Assembly: GCF_010726085.1 (NCBI RefSeq)
Contig: NZ_AP022560.1
Location: 5,146,001 to 5,210,000, forward strand
DNA: 64,000 nucleotides
Direction of reading: 5' to 3'
Origin: Mycolicibacterium moriokaense
GTDB lineage: Bacteria > Actinomycetota > Actinomycetes > Mycobacteriales > Mycobacteriaceae
Shown: positions 55,155 through 63,568 of the stretch, one piece after another
How the letters are laid out: each line of letters begins with the position of its first letter
How positions within the stretch are numbered: the stretch's first letter is position 1
Translations under genes and position numbers: made by a program
Notes under the pieces: model-generated
Seen by the model: only the letters and a program-made list of their open reading frames with translations
Database searches by the model: none
What the model was told of the DNA's origin: nothing

Positions 55155-56377
55155 ATACCCACCGTGGCCCGGAAGAGCCTCGTCGGACTGTCGGCGGCCA
55201 GCCGGATCGGCCCCTCGTCGGCGGCGACCCACGCCGCGGAGCCCCTGTTCAGCGTGACATTGCCGCCCTTGGCGTGCACCACCGTCGAGCCCGTGGTGCA
55301 CAACAGGATCTGCGGCCCGTCATGGCGGCTCGGGGCGTCGATCTCGTGACCCAGGTGCTCGCCGTCGATGCGCAACTCCGAGACCGCGAACTCCGGAGCC
55401 GGGGTGTTGTACACCAATTCGATGCCGTCCTCGGTGACGGTGGGGCGGATCAGGTCCTCACTTGCCGGGGTGAAGTCGAGCACACGCAACAGTTCGGGCA
55501 CGTCGACGTGTTTGGGGGTCAGGCCACCGCGCAACACGTTGTCGGAGTTGGCCATCACCTCGACACCCACACCGTGCAGATAGGCGTGCAGGTTTCCCGC
55601 AGGCAGGTAGATCGCCTCGCCCGGCTGCAGGGTGATGCGGTTCAACAGCAGGCTCGCCAGCACACCGGCATCGCCGGGATAGCGCTCGCCGAGTTCGAGT
55701 ACGGTCTTGGCCTCGGCGGCGAATTCCTTTTTGCGCGAACGCACATAGTGGATCGCACCTTCGATCACCGCGGGCACCAGCACGTCGAGATCGGGCTGCG
55801 GCGCGGTGATCCACGTGGTGAACAGCGCCCGCAGACCGTCCGCGTCGGGCTGGCCGACGAGCAGACCGACGTACGGGTCGAGATCCGTCACCGCCAGCGC
55901 CCGAATCAACTCGATGGTGCGCTCCGCGGGGCGGAATCCGGCGAGCGCCTCGAATTGTCCGACGGCGATGAGGATTTCGGGCTTATGGCTGGGGTCGCGG
56001 TAGTTGCGGTTCGGCGCGGACACGGGGATGCCCAACTTGTCCTCGCGGGCGAAGCCCTCCGCCGCCTGCTGCGCGCTGGGATGCGCCTGAAGCGAGAGGG
56101 GTTCGTCGGCCGCGAGCACCTTGAGCAGGAAGGGCAGTGTGTCACCGAACCGGCCGCGCACCGCAGGCCCAAGCTGCCCCTCCGGATCATTGCGCAGCGT
56201 CTCGAGCAGGGACCGCTCACCGTCTTCGGTCTCCAGCCATGCGGGATCACCCGGATGGGCGCCGAACCACAGCTCGGCCTCTGGATGCGCTGTGGGACTT
56301 GGTCGTCCGGTGAAATCCGCAATCGCGGTACGTGATCCCCAGGCATAGGTCCGCACCGCGCCACGCAGCAGGTTCAC
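55151..56377 (-). CDS. manA: Mannose-6-phosphate isomerase (type I)
   Basis: This 408-residue zinc enzyme interconverts fructose 6-phosphate and mannose 6-phosphate, the entry to GDP-mannose. Family motifs are AWGSRTAIADFTG, AELWFGAHPG, LPFLLKVLAADEPLSLQAHP (zinc site), HKPEILIA and the jelly-roll YLPAGNLHAYLHGVGVEVMA followed by SDNVLRGGLTPKHVD. Start GTG 56377 is 4 bp after the stop of the Rv3256c-like gene. Confidence 0.96.
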   Translation of the reverse strand: MNLLRGAVRTYAWGSRTAIADFTGRPSPTAHPEAELWFGAHPGDPAWLETEDGERSLLETLRNDPEGQLGPAVRGRFGDTLPFLLKVLAADEPLSLQAHPSAQQAAEGFAREDKLGIPVSAPNRNYRDPSHKPEILIAVGQFEALAGFRPAERTIELIRALAVTDLDPYVGLLVGQPDADGLRALFTTWITAPQPDLDVLVPAVIEGAIHYVRSRKKEFAAEAKTVLELGERYPGDAGVLASLLLNRITLQPGEAIYLPAGNLHAYLHGVGVEVMANSDNVLRGGLTPKHVDVPELLRVLDFTPASEDLIRPTVTEDGIELVYNTPAPEFAVSELRIDGEHLGHEIDAPSRHDGPQILLCTTGSTVVHAKGGNVTLNRGSAAWVAADEGPIRLAADSPTRLFRATVGI

Positions 56378-56381
56378 TTGC

Positions 56382-57482
56382 TCAACCCCGCACCAGCTTC
56401 AGGTAGACGGCTGCCATCTCCATGCGAAGCGCCAGCATGGCCAGTTGTTCTTCCAGACGTCCGGGCCGCACCACGGCCACGGGTGCAAGCTCACCCGCAG
56501 GGGTGTCCGGCGTCTCCGGCACGTCCTCGGCGTTGATCACGTCGACGTCGTCCAGGCCGGCGATCCTGGCGATCACCACCGGACGCTCGGCGTCGGTGGC
56601 GAGCACGAAGGTGCGCACCCGCGGTGGCAGCGGACCGTCGATCTGCTCGTCGTGAAATATCGACTGCTCCCGACCCGGTGCATCGCCCATGCCACTGCGC
56701 AACGCCACCAACGCATCCGCCAGTCCCACCGCGGCCACCACTCGGTGGGCGACCCGCAACATGACGGCCGCGACGTGGCGCGCCAACACCAGAGTCGCCG
56801 CGTTGTCGCCCGCGATGACGACATCGCAACCGTCCATCCGCTCGGCCAACGCCTTCGCGGGATTTGTGAAGAGTTCGCGTCCGGCGCTGTTGCGCAACGC
56901 TTCTGAGTCCAGTTCGTCAGCCAGCGTTGCGAGATCCACCTGCAGCCCCGGGTCGACCGCATGCAGTGTCGCCAGGCCGGCGGCGAGATAGCGCGCGAAG
57001 CCGAACTCGTCGGGCACCCACACCCGCGGCGCCAACGCGACGGACCGTCCCGCGGTGGCGTCGCGCAGCGGTCCCTCATACGGCGCGACGACGACGACGC
57101 GAGCACCGCGACGCACGCCGGTGGCGGCGGCGGACACCAGCGCGGGATCACCGGGGTCGTCGCCCGCGACGATCAGCACGTCCAGCGCGCCGATCCACGG
57201 CGGCACCTCGGGGGCCACGACGATCGGCGCGGCCACCGAACCACCGAGCGCGGCGGCGAGCAAAGAGCCTGCGGTTTCGGCGTTTCCGCGGCCCGCGACC
57301 CAGATCACCGTGCGTGGCGGCTGGTCGCTCTGCAGCTGATCCAGCTCCCCCTCGTCGAGGGCCGCGGCGGTTGCGCGCACCTGAGCACCGGCCATCGCCG
57401 CCGCACGAAGCGAACCGTCACGGTCGGCGGTCAGCAGGCCTTCCACATCGTCGAGGTCGACGACCGAGTGGGTTGCGTTCAC
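56382..57482 (-). CDS. SIS-domain protein of the mannose operon (Rv3256c type)
   Basis: This 366-residue protein is related to bifunctional phosphoglucose/phosphomannose isomerases. The first half has an SIS-like sugar-binding fold (VAGRGNAETAGSLLAAALGG, VLIVAGDDPGDPALVSAAAT), and the C-terminal part ends with RLEEQLAMLALRMEMAAVYL. It may bind a sugar phosphate, but activity is not established. It starts at GTG 57482 overlapping the manB stop (GTGA, 57479-57482), so it is embedded between manB and manA. Confidence 0.85.
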   Translation of the reverse strand: MNATHSVVDLDDVEGLLTADRDGSLRAAAMAGAQVRATAAALDEGELDQLQSDQPPRTVIWVAGRGNAETAGSLLAAALGGSVAAPIVVAPEVPPWIGALDVLIVAGDDPGDPALVSAAATGVRRGARVVVVAPYEGPLRDATAGRSVALAPRVWVPDEFGFARYLAAGLATLHAVDPGLQVDLATLADELDSEALRNSAGRELFTNPAKALAERMDGCDVVIAGDNAATLVLARHVAAVMLRVAHRVVAAVGLADALVALRSGMGDAPGREQSIFHDEQIDGPLPPRVRTFVLATDAERPVVIARIAGLDDVDVINAEDVPETPDTPAGELAPVAVVRPGRLEEQLAMLALRMEMAAVYLKLVRG

Positions 57483-58867
57483 GTCGCCGCCTCGGATTCC
57501 GCGCTGACGATCTGCGAGATCTGCCCGACTATCTCGTCGACTTCTTCTGTGGTCCGTGCTTCGACGTTGAGCCGCAGCAACGGCTCGGTGTTGGACGACC
57601 GCAGGTTGAACCACGACCCGTCGCCCAGATCGACTGTGACACCGTCCAAGTGGTCGATCGAGTGGATGCGGGAATTGAAGGCCAACAACACTTCGTCGAC
57701 GCGCGCCCCGGCGTCGGCGACGGTGAAGTTGATCTCGCCGGACGCCTCATAGCGTTGGTAGTCGGCCATCAGGTCAGACAGGGGCCGATGCTGCTCCCCC
57801 AGTGCCGCCAAGACGTGCAGCGCCGCGAGCATGCCGGAGTCGGCTCCCCAGAAATCGCGGAAGTAGTAGTGCGCCGAGTGTTCTCCACCGAAGATCGCGC
57901 CGGTGTCGGCCATCAGCGCCTTGATGTAGGAGTGGCCGACGCGCGAGCGCACCGGGGTGCCGCCACGCTCGGCAACGAGTTCGGGCACCGCCCGCGATGT
58001 GATCAGGTTGTGAATCACCGTAGCGCCGATTTCGCGACCCAGCTCCCGCGAGGCGACCAGCGCCGTCACCGCCGACGGCGAAACCGGTTGGCCCTTCTCG
58101 TCGACGACGAAGCACCGGTCCGCGTCGCCGTCGAACGCCAGCCCGATGTCGGCGCCTGTCCCAAGCACGAACGCCTGGAGGTCGACGAGGTTCGCGGAGT
58201 CCAGCGGATTGGCTTCATGGTTGGGGAACGTGCCGTCGAGTTCGAAGAACAGCGGTGCCAGCGTGATCGACGGGATCGGCCCCAGCACAGCGGGAGTGGT
58301 GTGGCCGCCCATTCCGTTGCCTGCGTCGACGGCGACCTTCAGCGGCCGCATCTCGGCCAGACTGACCAGCGACCGCAGAAATTCTCCGTAGTCGGCCAGC
58401 ACGTCGCGGTCGGAGATCGAGCCGCGGGGCCCGTCGAAGGCAGGGACCCCGGCGATGACGTCCTCGCTGATCGTCGTCAACCCCGTGTCCTTGCCGACCG
58501 GCTTGGCTTCGGCCCTGCACAGCTTGATGCCGTTGTAGGCGGCCGGGTTGTGGCTCGCGGTGAACATTGCGCCCGGACAGTCGAGCAGCCCGGAGGCGAA
58601 GTACAGCTGGTCGGTGGAGGCCAGGCCGATGCGCACCACGTCGAGACCCTGCGCGACGACGCCCTCTGCGAAGGCCTCCGAGAGCGCGGGCGAACTGTCG
58701 CGCATGTCGTGGCCGATGACCACCGAGGTGGCGTTCTCACCGCGCATGAGCCGCGCGAACGCGCCGCCGACCTCGCGGACGAACGGCTCGTCGATCTCGT
58801 CGCCCACAAGGCCTCGCACGTCATACGCCTTGATGACGCGGTGGACAGCCGCGGCGGGCCGGGACAT
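57479..58867 (-). CDS. manB: Phosphomannomutase ManB (PmmA)
   Basis: This 462-residue alpha-D-phosphohexomutase converts mannose 6-phosphate to mannose 1-phosphate. The catalytic serine is in FTASHNPAAYNGIKL, the metal loop is FDGDADRC, the sugar-binding loop is GGEHSAHYYFRDFW, and the phosphate-binding SSNTEPLLRLNVEA is near the end. Start ATG 58867 (MSRPAAAVHRVIKAYDVRG) lies behind GAGGAG. It is the first gene of a coupled manB-Rv3256c-manA set. Confidence 0.96.
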   Translation of the reverse strand: MSRPAAAVHRVIKAYDVRGLVGDEIDEPFVREVGGAFARLMRGENATSVVIGHDMRDSSPALSEAFAEGVVAQGLDVVRIGLASTDQLYFASGLLDCPGAMFTASHNPAAYNGIKLCRAEAKPVGKDTGLTTISEDVIAGVPAFDGPRGSISDRDVLADYGEFLRSLVSLAEMRPLKVAVDAGNGMGGHTTPAVLGPIPSITLAPLFFELDGTFPNHEANPLDSANLVDLQAFVLGTGADIGLAFDGDADRCFVVDEKGQPVSPSAVTALVASRELGREIGATVIHNLITSRAVPELVAERGGTPVRSRVGHSYIKALMADTGAIFGGEHSAHYYFRDFWGADSGMLAALHVLAALGEQHRPLSDLMADYQRYEASGEINFTVADAGARVDEVLLAFNSRIHSIDHLDGVTVDLGDGSWFNLRSSNTEPLLRLNVEARTTEEVDEIVGQISQIVSAESEAAT

Positions 58868-58951
58868 ACAACTCCTCGAGACGTGGACTTTGCGCCAGCC
58901 TAGCCGCCGAGCGGCCGCCACATCGCGAGTAGTCCTCGCCTCGGCGGCCCG

Positions 58952-59371
58952 CTAATCAGGCGGATCTGGCAGCACCCGCAGATGGCCACGTCGCCGCCCC
59001 GTGGTTTCCGGCCGACGGGTCGGCGGCGCCATCAGGGCCCCGCCGGACATACCGGTGACGGGGTCGGAAAAACCGGCGGCGACTCCGTTCATGGGCGGTG
59101 GCACATCGCGGCCTTCGCGCACCGCTTCGGCCAGCGCCACCAGATCGTCCTCATCGGGGTGCGACGGCAGCGGACCCGCGTGGCGGACAAGCTCCCAGCC
59201 GCGCGGGGCGGTGATACGGCTGGCGTGCAGGACGCAGAGATCCCACGAGTGCGGCTCGGACACCGTGGCCAGCGGACCGACGACTGCCGTTGAGTCGGAG
59301 TACACAAAGGTCAGCGTCGCGACCGCATAGTGGGGGCACCCGGGCCGGCAGCAGCGACGGGGAACGTTCAC
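58952..59371 (-). CDS. DUF3499 family protein (Rv3258c type)
   Basis: This 139-residue protein has an N-terminal CCRPGCPHYAVATLTFVYSD that looks like a small zinc- or metal-binding knuckle (Cys-Cys-X3-Cys-X-His), then PHSWDLCVLHASRITAPRGW. The C-terminal 50 residues are Pro/Arg-rich and probably disordered. Conserved in actinobacteria between manB and whiB2; the function is unknown. Start GTG 59371, divergent from the metallopeptidase-like gene. Confidence 0.8.
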   Translation of the reverse strand: MNVPRRCCRPGCPHYAVATLTFVYSDSTAVVGPLATVSEPHSWDLCVLHASRITAPRGWELVRHAGPLPSHPDEDDLVALAEAVREGRDVPPPMNGVAAGFSDPVTGMSGGALMAPPTRRPETTGRRRGHLRVLPDPPD

Positions 59372-59445
59372 AGCGAGAGGCTATCGTGCGCAAACGGCGC
59401 ACGCCGCCGGACACGCGCGCCGTCGGAGTGTCGATCTCCAACCGT

Positions 59446-59451
59446 TACGAT
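59446..59451 (+). promoter_or_regulatory. -10 box placing a leaderless start at 59458
   Basis: TACGAT ends 6 bp before GTG 59458, the distance expected between a -10 element and the transcription start. This would make the Rv3259-like mRNA leaderless. No Shine-Dalgarno is visible at this GTG or at the later ATG 59500. Confidence 0.5.
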
Positions 59452-59457
59452 CTTGTC

Positions 59458-59922
59458 GTGCCCGAGCGCAGACGCCTGCGATCTCGCCGCGGCCGCGAAA
59501 TGCGCGGGCCGCTCCTACCCCCGACGGTCCCCGGATGGCGCAGCCGCGCCGAGTTGTTCGACATGGCCGTGTTGGAAGCCTATGAGCCGATCGAACGCCG
59601 TTGGCAGGATCGGGTGTCCACTCTGGACATCGCCGTCGACGAGATCCCCCGCATCGCACCGAAGGATCCGGACAGCGTGCAGTGGCCGCCGGAGGTCATC
59701 GCCGACGGGCCGATCGCACTGGCCCGGCTGATCCCGGCCGGCGTCGATGTGCGCGGCAACGCGACCAGGGCACGAATAGTGTTGTTCCGCAAGCCGATCG
59801 AACGACGGGCGAAGGACCCCATTGAACTTTCGGAATTACTTCACGAGATTTTGGTGGCACAGGTGGCCACATACCTGGGGGTCGAACCCTCCGTCATCGA
59901 CCCCACGATCGAAGACGAGTGA
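59458..59922 (+). CDS. Metallopeptidase-family (zincin-like) protein lacking HExxH (Rv3259 type)
   Basis: This 154-residue protein, from GTG 59458, has an Arg-rich N-terminus and then GPLLPPTVPGWRSRAELFDM, LDIAVDEIPRI and LHEILVAQVATYLGVEPSVI. The last corresponds to the zincin helix of the possible-metalloprotease family, but the second histidine of HExxH is replaced (HEILVAQ), so peptidase activity is doubtful. A -10-like TACGAT suggests leaderless translation from 59458; ATG 59500 (MRGPLLPP) would give 140 residues, the length I recall for Rv3259. Confidence 0.8.
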   Translation: MPERRRLRSRRGREMRGPLLPPTVPGWRSRAELFDMAVLEAYEPIERRWQDRVSTLDIAVDEIPRIAPKDPDSVQWPPEVIADGPIALARLIPAGVDVRGNATRARIVLFRKPIERRAKDPIELSELLHEILVAQVATYLGVEPSVIDPTIEDE

Positions 59923-59932
59923 GACGTAACGG

Positions 59933-60340
59933 CTAGATCACGCCGCGCTTGAGGCGACGGCGCTCGCGCTCGGAGAGGCCGCCCCAGATGCCGAAGCGTT
60001 CGTCATGTGCCAGTGCGTAGTCAAGGCACGCGTCGCGCACCTCGCAGCCCTGGCAGATGCGCTTGGCCTCGCGGGTGGAGCCGCCCTTCTCCGGGAAGAA
60101 CGCCTCGGGGTCGGTCTGGGCGCACAGCGCCTTCTCCTGCCAGAGGTCGTCCTCCGGCGTCAGCGTTGCCGGAATCGTCGGCGCCACCTCGACCGGGGTG
60201 GGCACCAGACTCAACTGGGGACGCCGCGGCGTCTCGAACGGTGCCGGTCCCGTATCGGTGTGCGGCGCGCTGTCCACTGAGCCGAGCAGTCGGTCGTCGA
60301 ACCGGACCACATGATCGAAATCGCTGTACTCAAAAGACAT
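59933..60340 (-). CDS. whiB2: WhiB-family regulator WhiB2 (WhmD)
   Basis: This 135-residue Wbl protein has iron-sulfur ligands C73, C96, C99 and C105, GIWGG (117-121) and the basic tail ERERRRLKRGVI. It has a 60-residue N-terminal extension before the cluster domain, as in WhmD of M. smegmatis, which is essential for septation. Start ATG 60340 has GGAGG 7 bp upstream. It ends 10 bp from the convergent Rv3259-like gene. A LexA-like box lies 74 bp upstream. Confidence 0.95.
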   Translation of the reverse strand: MSFEYSDFDHVVRFDDRLLGSVDSAPHTDTGPAPFETPRRPQLSLVPTPVEVAPTIPATLTPEDDLWQEKALCAQTDPEAFFPEKGGSTREAKRICQGCEVRDACLDYALAHDERFGIWGGLSERERRRLKRGVI

Positions 60341-60413
60341 TTTCCGCCTCCTCACCTGGTGTCGTAGATCGGTAAAACAGAGCCCCACTATTGTTCTGTG
60401 CGGCCATCTCAAT

Positions 60414-60429
60414 TCGAACATATGATCGA
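60414..60429. promoter_or_regulatory. LexA-like (SOS) box between whiB2 and fbiA
   Basis: TCGAAC-ATAT-GATCGA differs at one position from the mycobacterial LexA consensus TCGAAC-N4-GTTCGA. It lies 74 bp upstream of the whiB2 start and 195 bp from fbiA. Damage control of whiB2 (and hence division) is plausible. Confidence 0.5.
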
Positions 60430-60623
60430 ATCTCGGTCTGCGACACCGAAACCGGCCGGCCAACCGCGAAATGACACTGGTGTGATTACACACGCGTTAG
60501 CTGCCGTGGTCAAGCGCTGGAACAGAAATTCATACCATTCCGTGACCCGAATTCGGCGCGTCGAGATCTCGGCGTGTCTGTCACACGAACGGCCACATGC
60601 TCTTGCCGGCCCCGGACGGCCTA

Positions 60624-61637
60624 ATGTCGATCAATGTGAAGGTCACCGTTTTGGTTGGCGGCGTCGGCGGCGCGCGCTTTCTGCTCGGCGTGCAGCACCT
60701 TTTGGGGCTGGGCCAATTCGGGGATTCGGAGAATCCGTCACCGCACGAGTTGAACGCCGTCGTCAACGTCGGTGACGACGCGTGGATGTTCGGTGTGCGC
60801 ATCTGCCCGGATCTTGATACGTGCATGTACACCCTTGGCGGCGGGATCGATCCGGAGCGCGGGTGGGGCCATCGCAATGAAACCTGGCACGCCAAGGAGG
60901 AACTCGCCGCCTACGGCGTGCAGCCGGATTGGTTCGGCCTTGGCGACCGCGATCTCGCCACCCATCTTGTGCGCAGCCAGATGTTGCGTGCCGGATATCC
61001 GTTGTCACAAGTCACCGAAGCCTTGTGCAGCAGATGGTCACCCGGTGCACGGTTGCTGCCGGCGACTGACGATCGCAGCGAAACCCACGTCGTCATCACC
61101 GATCCCGAGGACGGCGAGAAGCGTGCCATCCACTTCCAGGAGTGGTGGGTGCGTTATCGCGCTCAGGTACCCACGCACAGTTTCGCGTTCGTCGGCGCCG
61201 ACAAGGCGACCGCCGGTCCCGGTGTCGTCGAGGCGATCGAGACCGCGGACGTTGTACTGATCGCCCCGTCCAATCCGGTGGTGAGCATCGGATCGATCTT
61301 GAACATTTCGGGGATCCGCGGCGCACTGCGGACGACGACGGCGCGGGTCATCGGCTACTCCCCCATCGTCGCCGGTAAGCCGTTGCGCGGCATGGCCGAC
61401 GAATGCCTTTCGGTCATCGGGGTGGCCAGTACCTCCGAAGCGGTCGGGGTGCACTACGGAGCCCGCAGCGGTACCGGCATCCTCGACGGCTGGTTGATAC
61501 ACGAGGGAGACCACGCCGAGATCGAGGGCGTCGAGGTGCGTGCAGTGCCGCTGCTGATGACGGATTCGGCGGCCACCGCCGAAATGGTGCGCGCCGGTTT
61601 CGATCTGGCCGGCCTCAAGCTGGATCCGCCGCGATGA
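60624..61637 (+). CDS. fbiA: F420 biosynthesis transferase FbiA (CofD)
   Basis: This 337-residue enzyme joins the activated phosphoenolpyruvyl-guanosine to Fo, giving dehydro-F420-0. Signatures are [69 protein letters not shown] and [15 protein letters not shown]. The start is not certain: ATG 60624 is used; ATG 60597 and GTG 60636 are alternatives, and none has a strong ribosome binding site. It is coupled to fbiB by ATGA (61634-61637). Confidence 0.94.
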   Translation: MSINVKVTVLVGGVGGARFLLGVQHLLGLGQFGDSENPSPHELNAVVNVGDDAWMFGVRICPDLDTCMYTLGGGIDPERGWGHRNETWHAKEELAAYGVQPDWFGLGDRDLATHLVRSQMLRAGYPLSQVTEALCSRWSPGARLLPATDDRSETHVVITDPEDGEKRAIHFQEWWVRYRAQVPTHSFAFVGADKATAGPGVVEAIETADVVLIAPSNPVVSIGSILNISGIRGALRTTTARVIGYSPIVAGKPLRGMADECLSVIGVASTSEAVGVHYGARSGTGILDGWLIHEGDHAEIEGVEVRAVPLLMTDSAATAEMVRAGFDLAGLKLDPPR

Positions 61638-62983
61638 CGGAGCACGGGTCCGCCGCGGCCGTCGAATTACTGCCTGTCCCTGGGCTTCCCGAGTTCCGCC
61701 CCGGTGACGACCTCGCGGGCGCGATCGCCGCCGCGGCGCCCTGGCTTCAGGACCGCGACATCCTGGTGGTCACCAGCAAGGTGATGTCCAAGTGCGAAGG
61801 ACGCATCGTCGATGCGCCCGTCGACCACGAAGAGCGAGACATTCTGCGGCGCAAGCTGATCGATGCGGAGGCTGTGCGGGTGCTGGCGCGCAAAGGCAAG
61901 ACACTGATCACCGAGAACGCGCTCGGCCTGGTGCAAGCAGCCGCGGGAGTGGATGGTTCGAACGTCGACTCTGCGGAACTCGCACTGCTGCCCACCGACC
62001 CCGATGCCAGTGCCGCCGCCCTGCGGGACGGGCTGCGTGAACGCCTCGGTGTCACTGTCGGTGTGGTGGTCACCGACACCATGGGTCGCGCATGGCGTAA
62101 CGGACAGACCGACGTCGCGATCGGAGCGGCAGGGCTGACGGTGCTGCACGGCTACGAAGGGTCGCGTGATCGGCACGGCAACGAGTTGATCGTCACCGAG
62201 ATCGCCATCGCCGACGAGATCGCCGCGGCAGCCGATCTCGTCAAGGGCAAGCTGACCGATATCCCGGTCGCGGTGGTGCGAGGACTATCGCTGGCCGACA
62301 ACGGGTCCACCGCGCGTGACTTGGTGCGAGCCGGCGAGGAGGATCTGTTCTGGCTGGGGACCGAGGAGGCGATAGCACTCGGCCGCAGCCAGGCCCAGCT
62401 GTTGCGACGGTCGGTGCGGCGCTTCAGCGATGAGCAGGTGCCGCCCGAGCTGATCGAGGCGGCCGTCGCCGAGGCGCTCACGGCACCGGCACCACACCAC
62501 ACGCGACCGGTCCGGTTCGTATGGATGCGTGATCAGGCCGCACGGTTGGCTCTGCTCGACAGGATGAAGGAGAAGTGGCGAGCGGACCTGACGTCCGACG
62601 GTCGACCTGCCGATGCCGTCGAACGCCGCGTAAGCCGCGGCCAGATCCTTTACGATGCGCCCGAACTCGTGATCCCGTTCATGGTTCCCGATGGGGCGCA
62701 CAGCTATCCCGACGCCGAACGCACCGCGGCGGAGCACACGATGTTCACCGTGGCGGTCGGGGCCGCGGTGCAGGCGCTACTGGTGGCCCTCGCAGTCCGC
62801 GGTGTTGGCAGCTGCTGGGTCGGGTCCACTATCTTCGCCGCGGATCTGGTGCGTGACGAGCTCGATCTGCCGGGCGACTGGGAGCCGTTGGGCGCCATCG
62901 CGATCGGTTATCCGGACGAGGGTTCGGGGCCGTCGGGACCACGCGATCCGGTGCCGACTGACGACCTGCTAGTCACCCGATGA
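61634..62983 (+). CDS. fbiB: Bifunctional F420 gamma-glutamyl ligase / dehydro-F420 reductase FbiB
   Basis: This 449-residue enzyme has two domains. Residues 1 to about 245 form the CofE-like ligase ([51 protein letters not shown]), adding glutamates to F420. The C-terminal nitroreductase-like domain ([51 protein letters not shown]) binds FMN and reduces dehydro-F420-0. It starts in the fbiA stop and ends in the NUDIX start (ATGA, 62980-62983). Confidence 0.95.
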   Translation: MTEHGSAAAVELLPVPGLPEFRPGDDLAGAIAAAAPWLQDRDILVVTSKVMSKCEGRIVDAPVDHEERDILRRKLIDAEAVRVLARKGKTLITENALGLVQAAAGVDGSNVDSAELALLPTDPDASAAALRDGLRERLGVTVGVVVTDTMGRAWRNGQTDVAIGAAGLTVLHGYEGSRDRHGNELIVTEIAIADEIAAAADLVKGKLTDIPVAVVRGLSLADNGSTARDLVRAGEEDLFWLGTEEAIALGRSQAQLLRRSVRRFSDEQVPPELIEAAVAEALTAPAPHHTRPVRFVWMRDQAARLALLDRMKEKWRADLTSDGRPADAVERRVSRGQILYDAPELVIPFMVPDGAHSYPDAERTAAEHTMFTVAVGAAVQALLVALAVRGVGSCWVGSTIFAADLVRDELDLPGDWEPLGAIAIGYPDEGSGPSGPRDPVPTDDLLVTR

Positions 62984-63519
62984 GCCCGCACGCGTCGGCG
63001 GTCGACCTATTGACTGAATGGCGGGCACCCGATCCCGGACAAGACACCCTGCGGCACGCCGTATTGGCGTTCCTGGCAGCGCGTCCGGATGGTTGCCTGC
63101 GCTCATGCGCGCCGGGGCACGTGACCGGCTCGGCGTTGGTCGTCGATCACACGGGAACGCAGGCGCTGCTCACTTTGCATCCGCGGATCGGGCGGTGGTT
63201 GCAACTCGGTGGCCACTGCGAGGAATCCGACTCCGACATCGTCGCCGCCGCACTACGGGAGGCCACCGAGGAGTCGGGTATCGACGGTCTGGAGATCGAT
63301 CGATCGCTGGCGGCGCTGCACGTGCATCCCGTCACGTGCTCGCTCGGTGTGCCGACACGCCACCTCGACATGCAGTTCCTCGTGCATGCGCCGGCAGGCG
63401 CTGAAATCGCGTGCAGCGACGAGTCATTGGATCTGCGGTGGTGGCCCCTCGACGGGCTGCCCGAGGATTGCGATTTCGGCCTCACCCAACTTGCCGCGGC
63501 GGCCCGCAGCCGGATGTGA
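62980..63519 (+). CDS. NUDIX hydrolase coupled to the F420 operon
   Basis: This 179-residue protein has a full Nudix box, [20 protein letters not shown] followed by EESGI (Gx5Ex7REUxEExGU). It hydrolyses a nucleoside diphosphate linked to another moiety; the substrate is unknown. Its ATG overlaps the fbiB stop, so it is translationally coupled to fbiA-fbiB. In M. tuberculosis, Rv3263 at this place is annotated as a DNA methylase, so this gene differs. A role in handling F420-pathway nucleotides is inference from context. Confidence 0.88.
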   Translation: MSPHASAVDLLTEWRAPDPGQDTLRHAVLAFLAARPDGCLRSCAPGHVTGSALVVDHTGTQALLTLHPRIGRWLQLGGHCEESDSDIVAAALREATEESGIDGLEIDRSLAALHVHPVTCSLGVPTRHLDMQFLVHAPAGAEIACSDESLDLRWWPLDGLPEDCDFGLTQLAAAARSRM

Positions 63520-63566
63520 TTTCGGCGTGCTCAGTCACGCTCAGCGAGACTCAACACGCCGAAATC
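63518..63566. repeat. Dispersed palindrome, family 1, copy C
   Basis: GATTTCGGCGTGC (63518-63530) pairs with ACACGCCGAAATC (63554-63566) with one mismatch, and encloses GTCACGCTCAGCGAGAC. It starts within the NUDIX stop codon and ends 2 bp before the end of the convergent manC. Confidence 0.75.
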
Positions 63567-63568
63567 GC

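Noticed and set aside
56927-58903. 658-codon plus-strand open frame opposite manB and the Rv3256c-type gene
   Set aside because: Extremely Arg/Pro/His-rich translation, spanning two real genes on the other strand.
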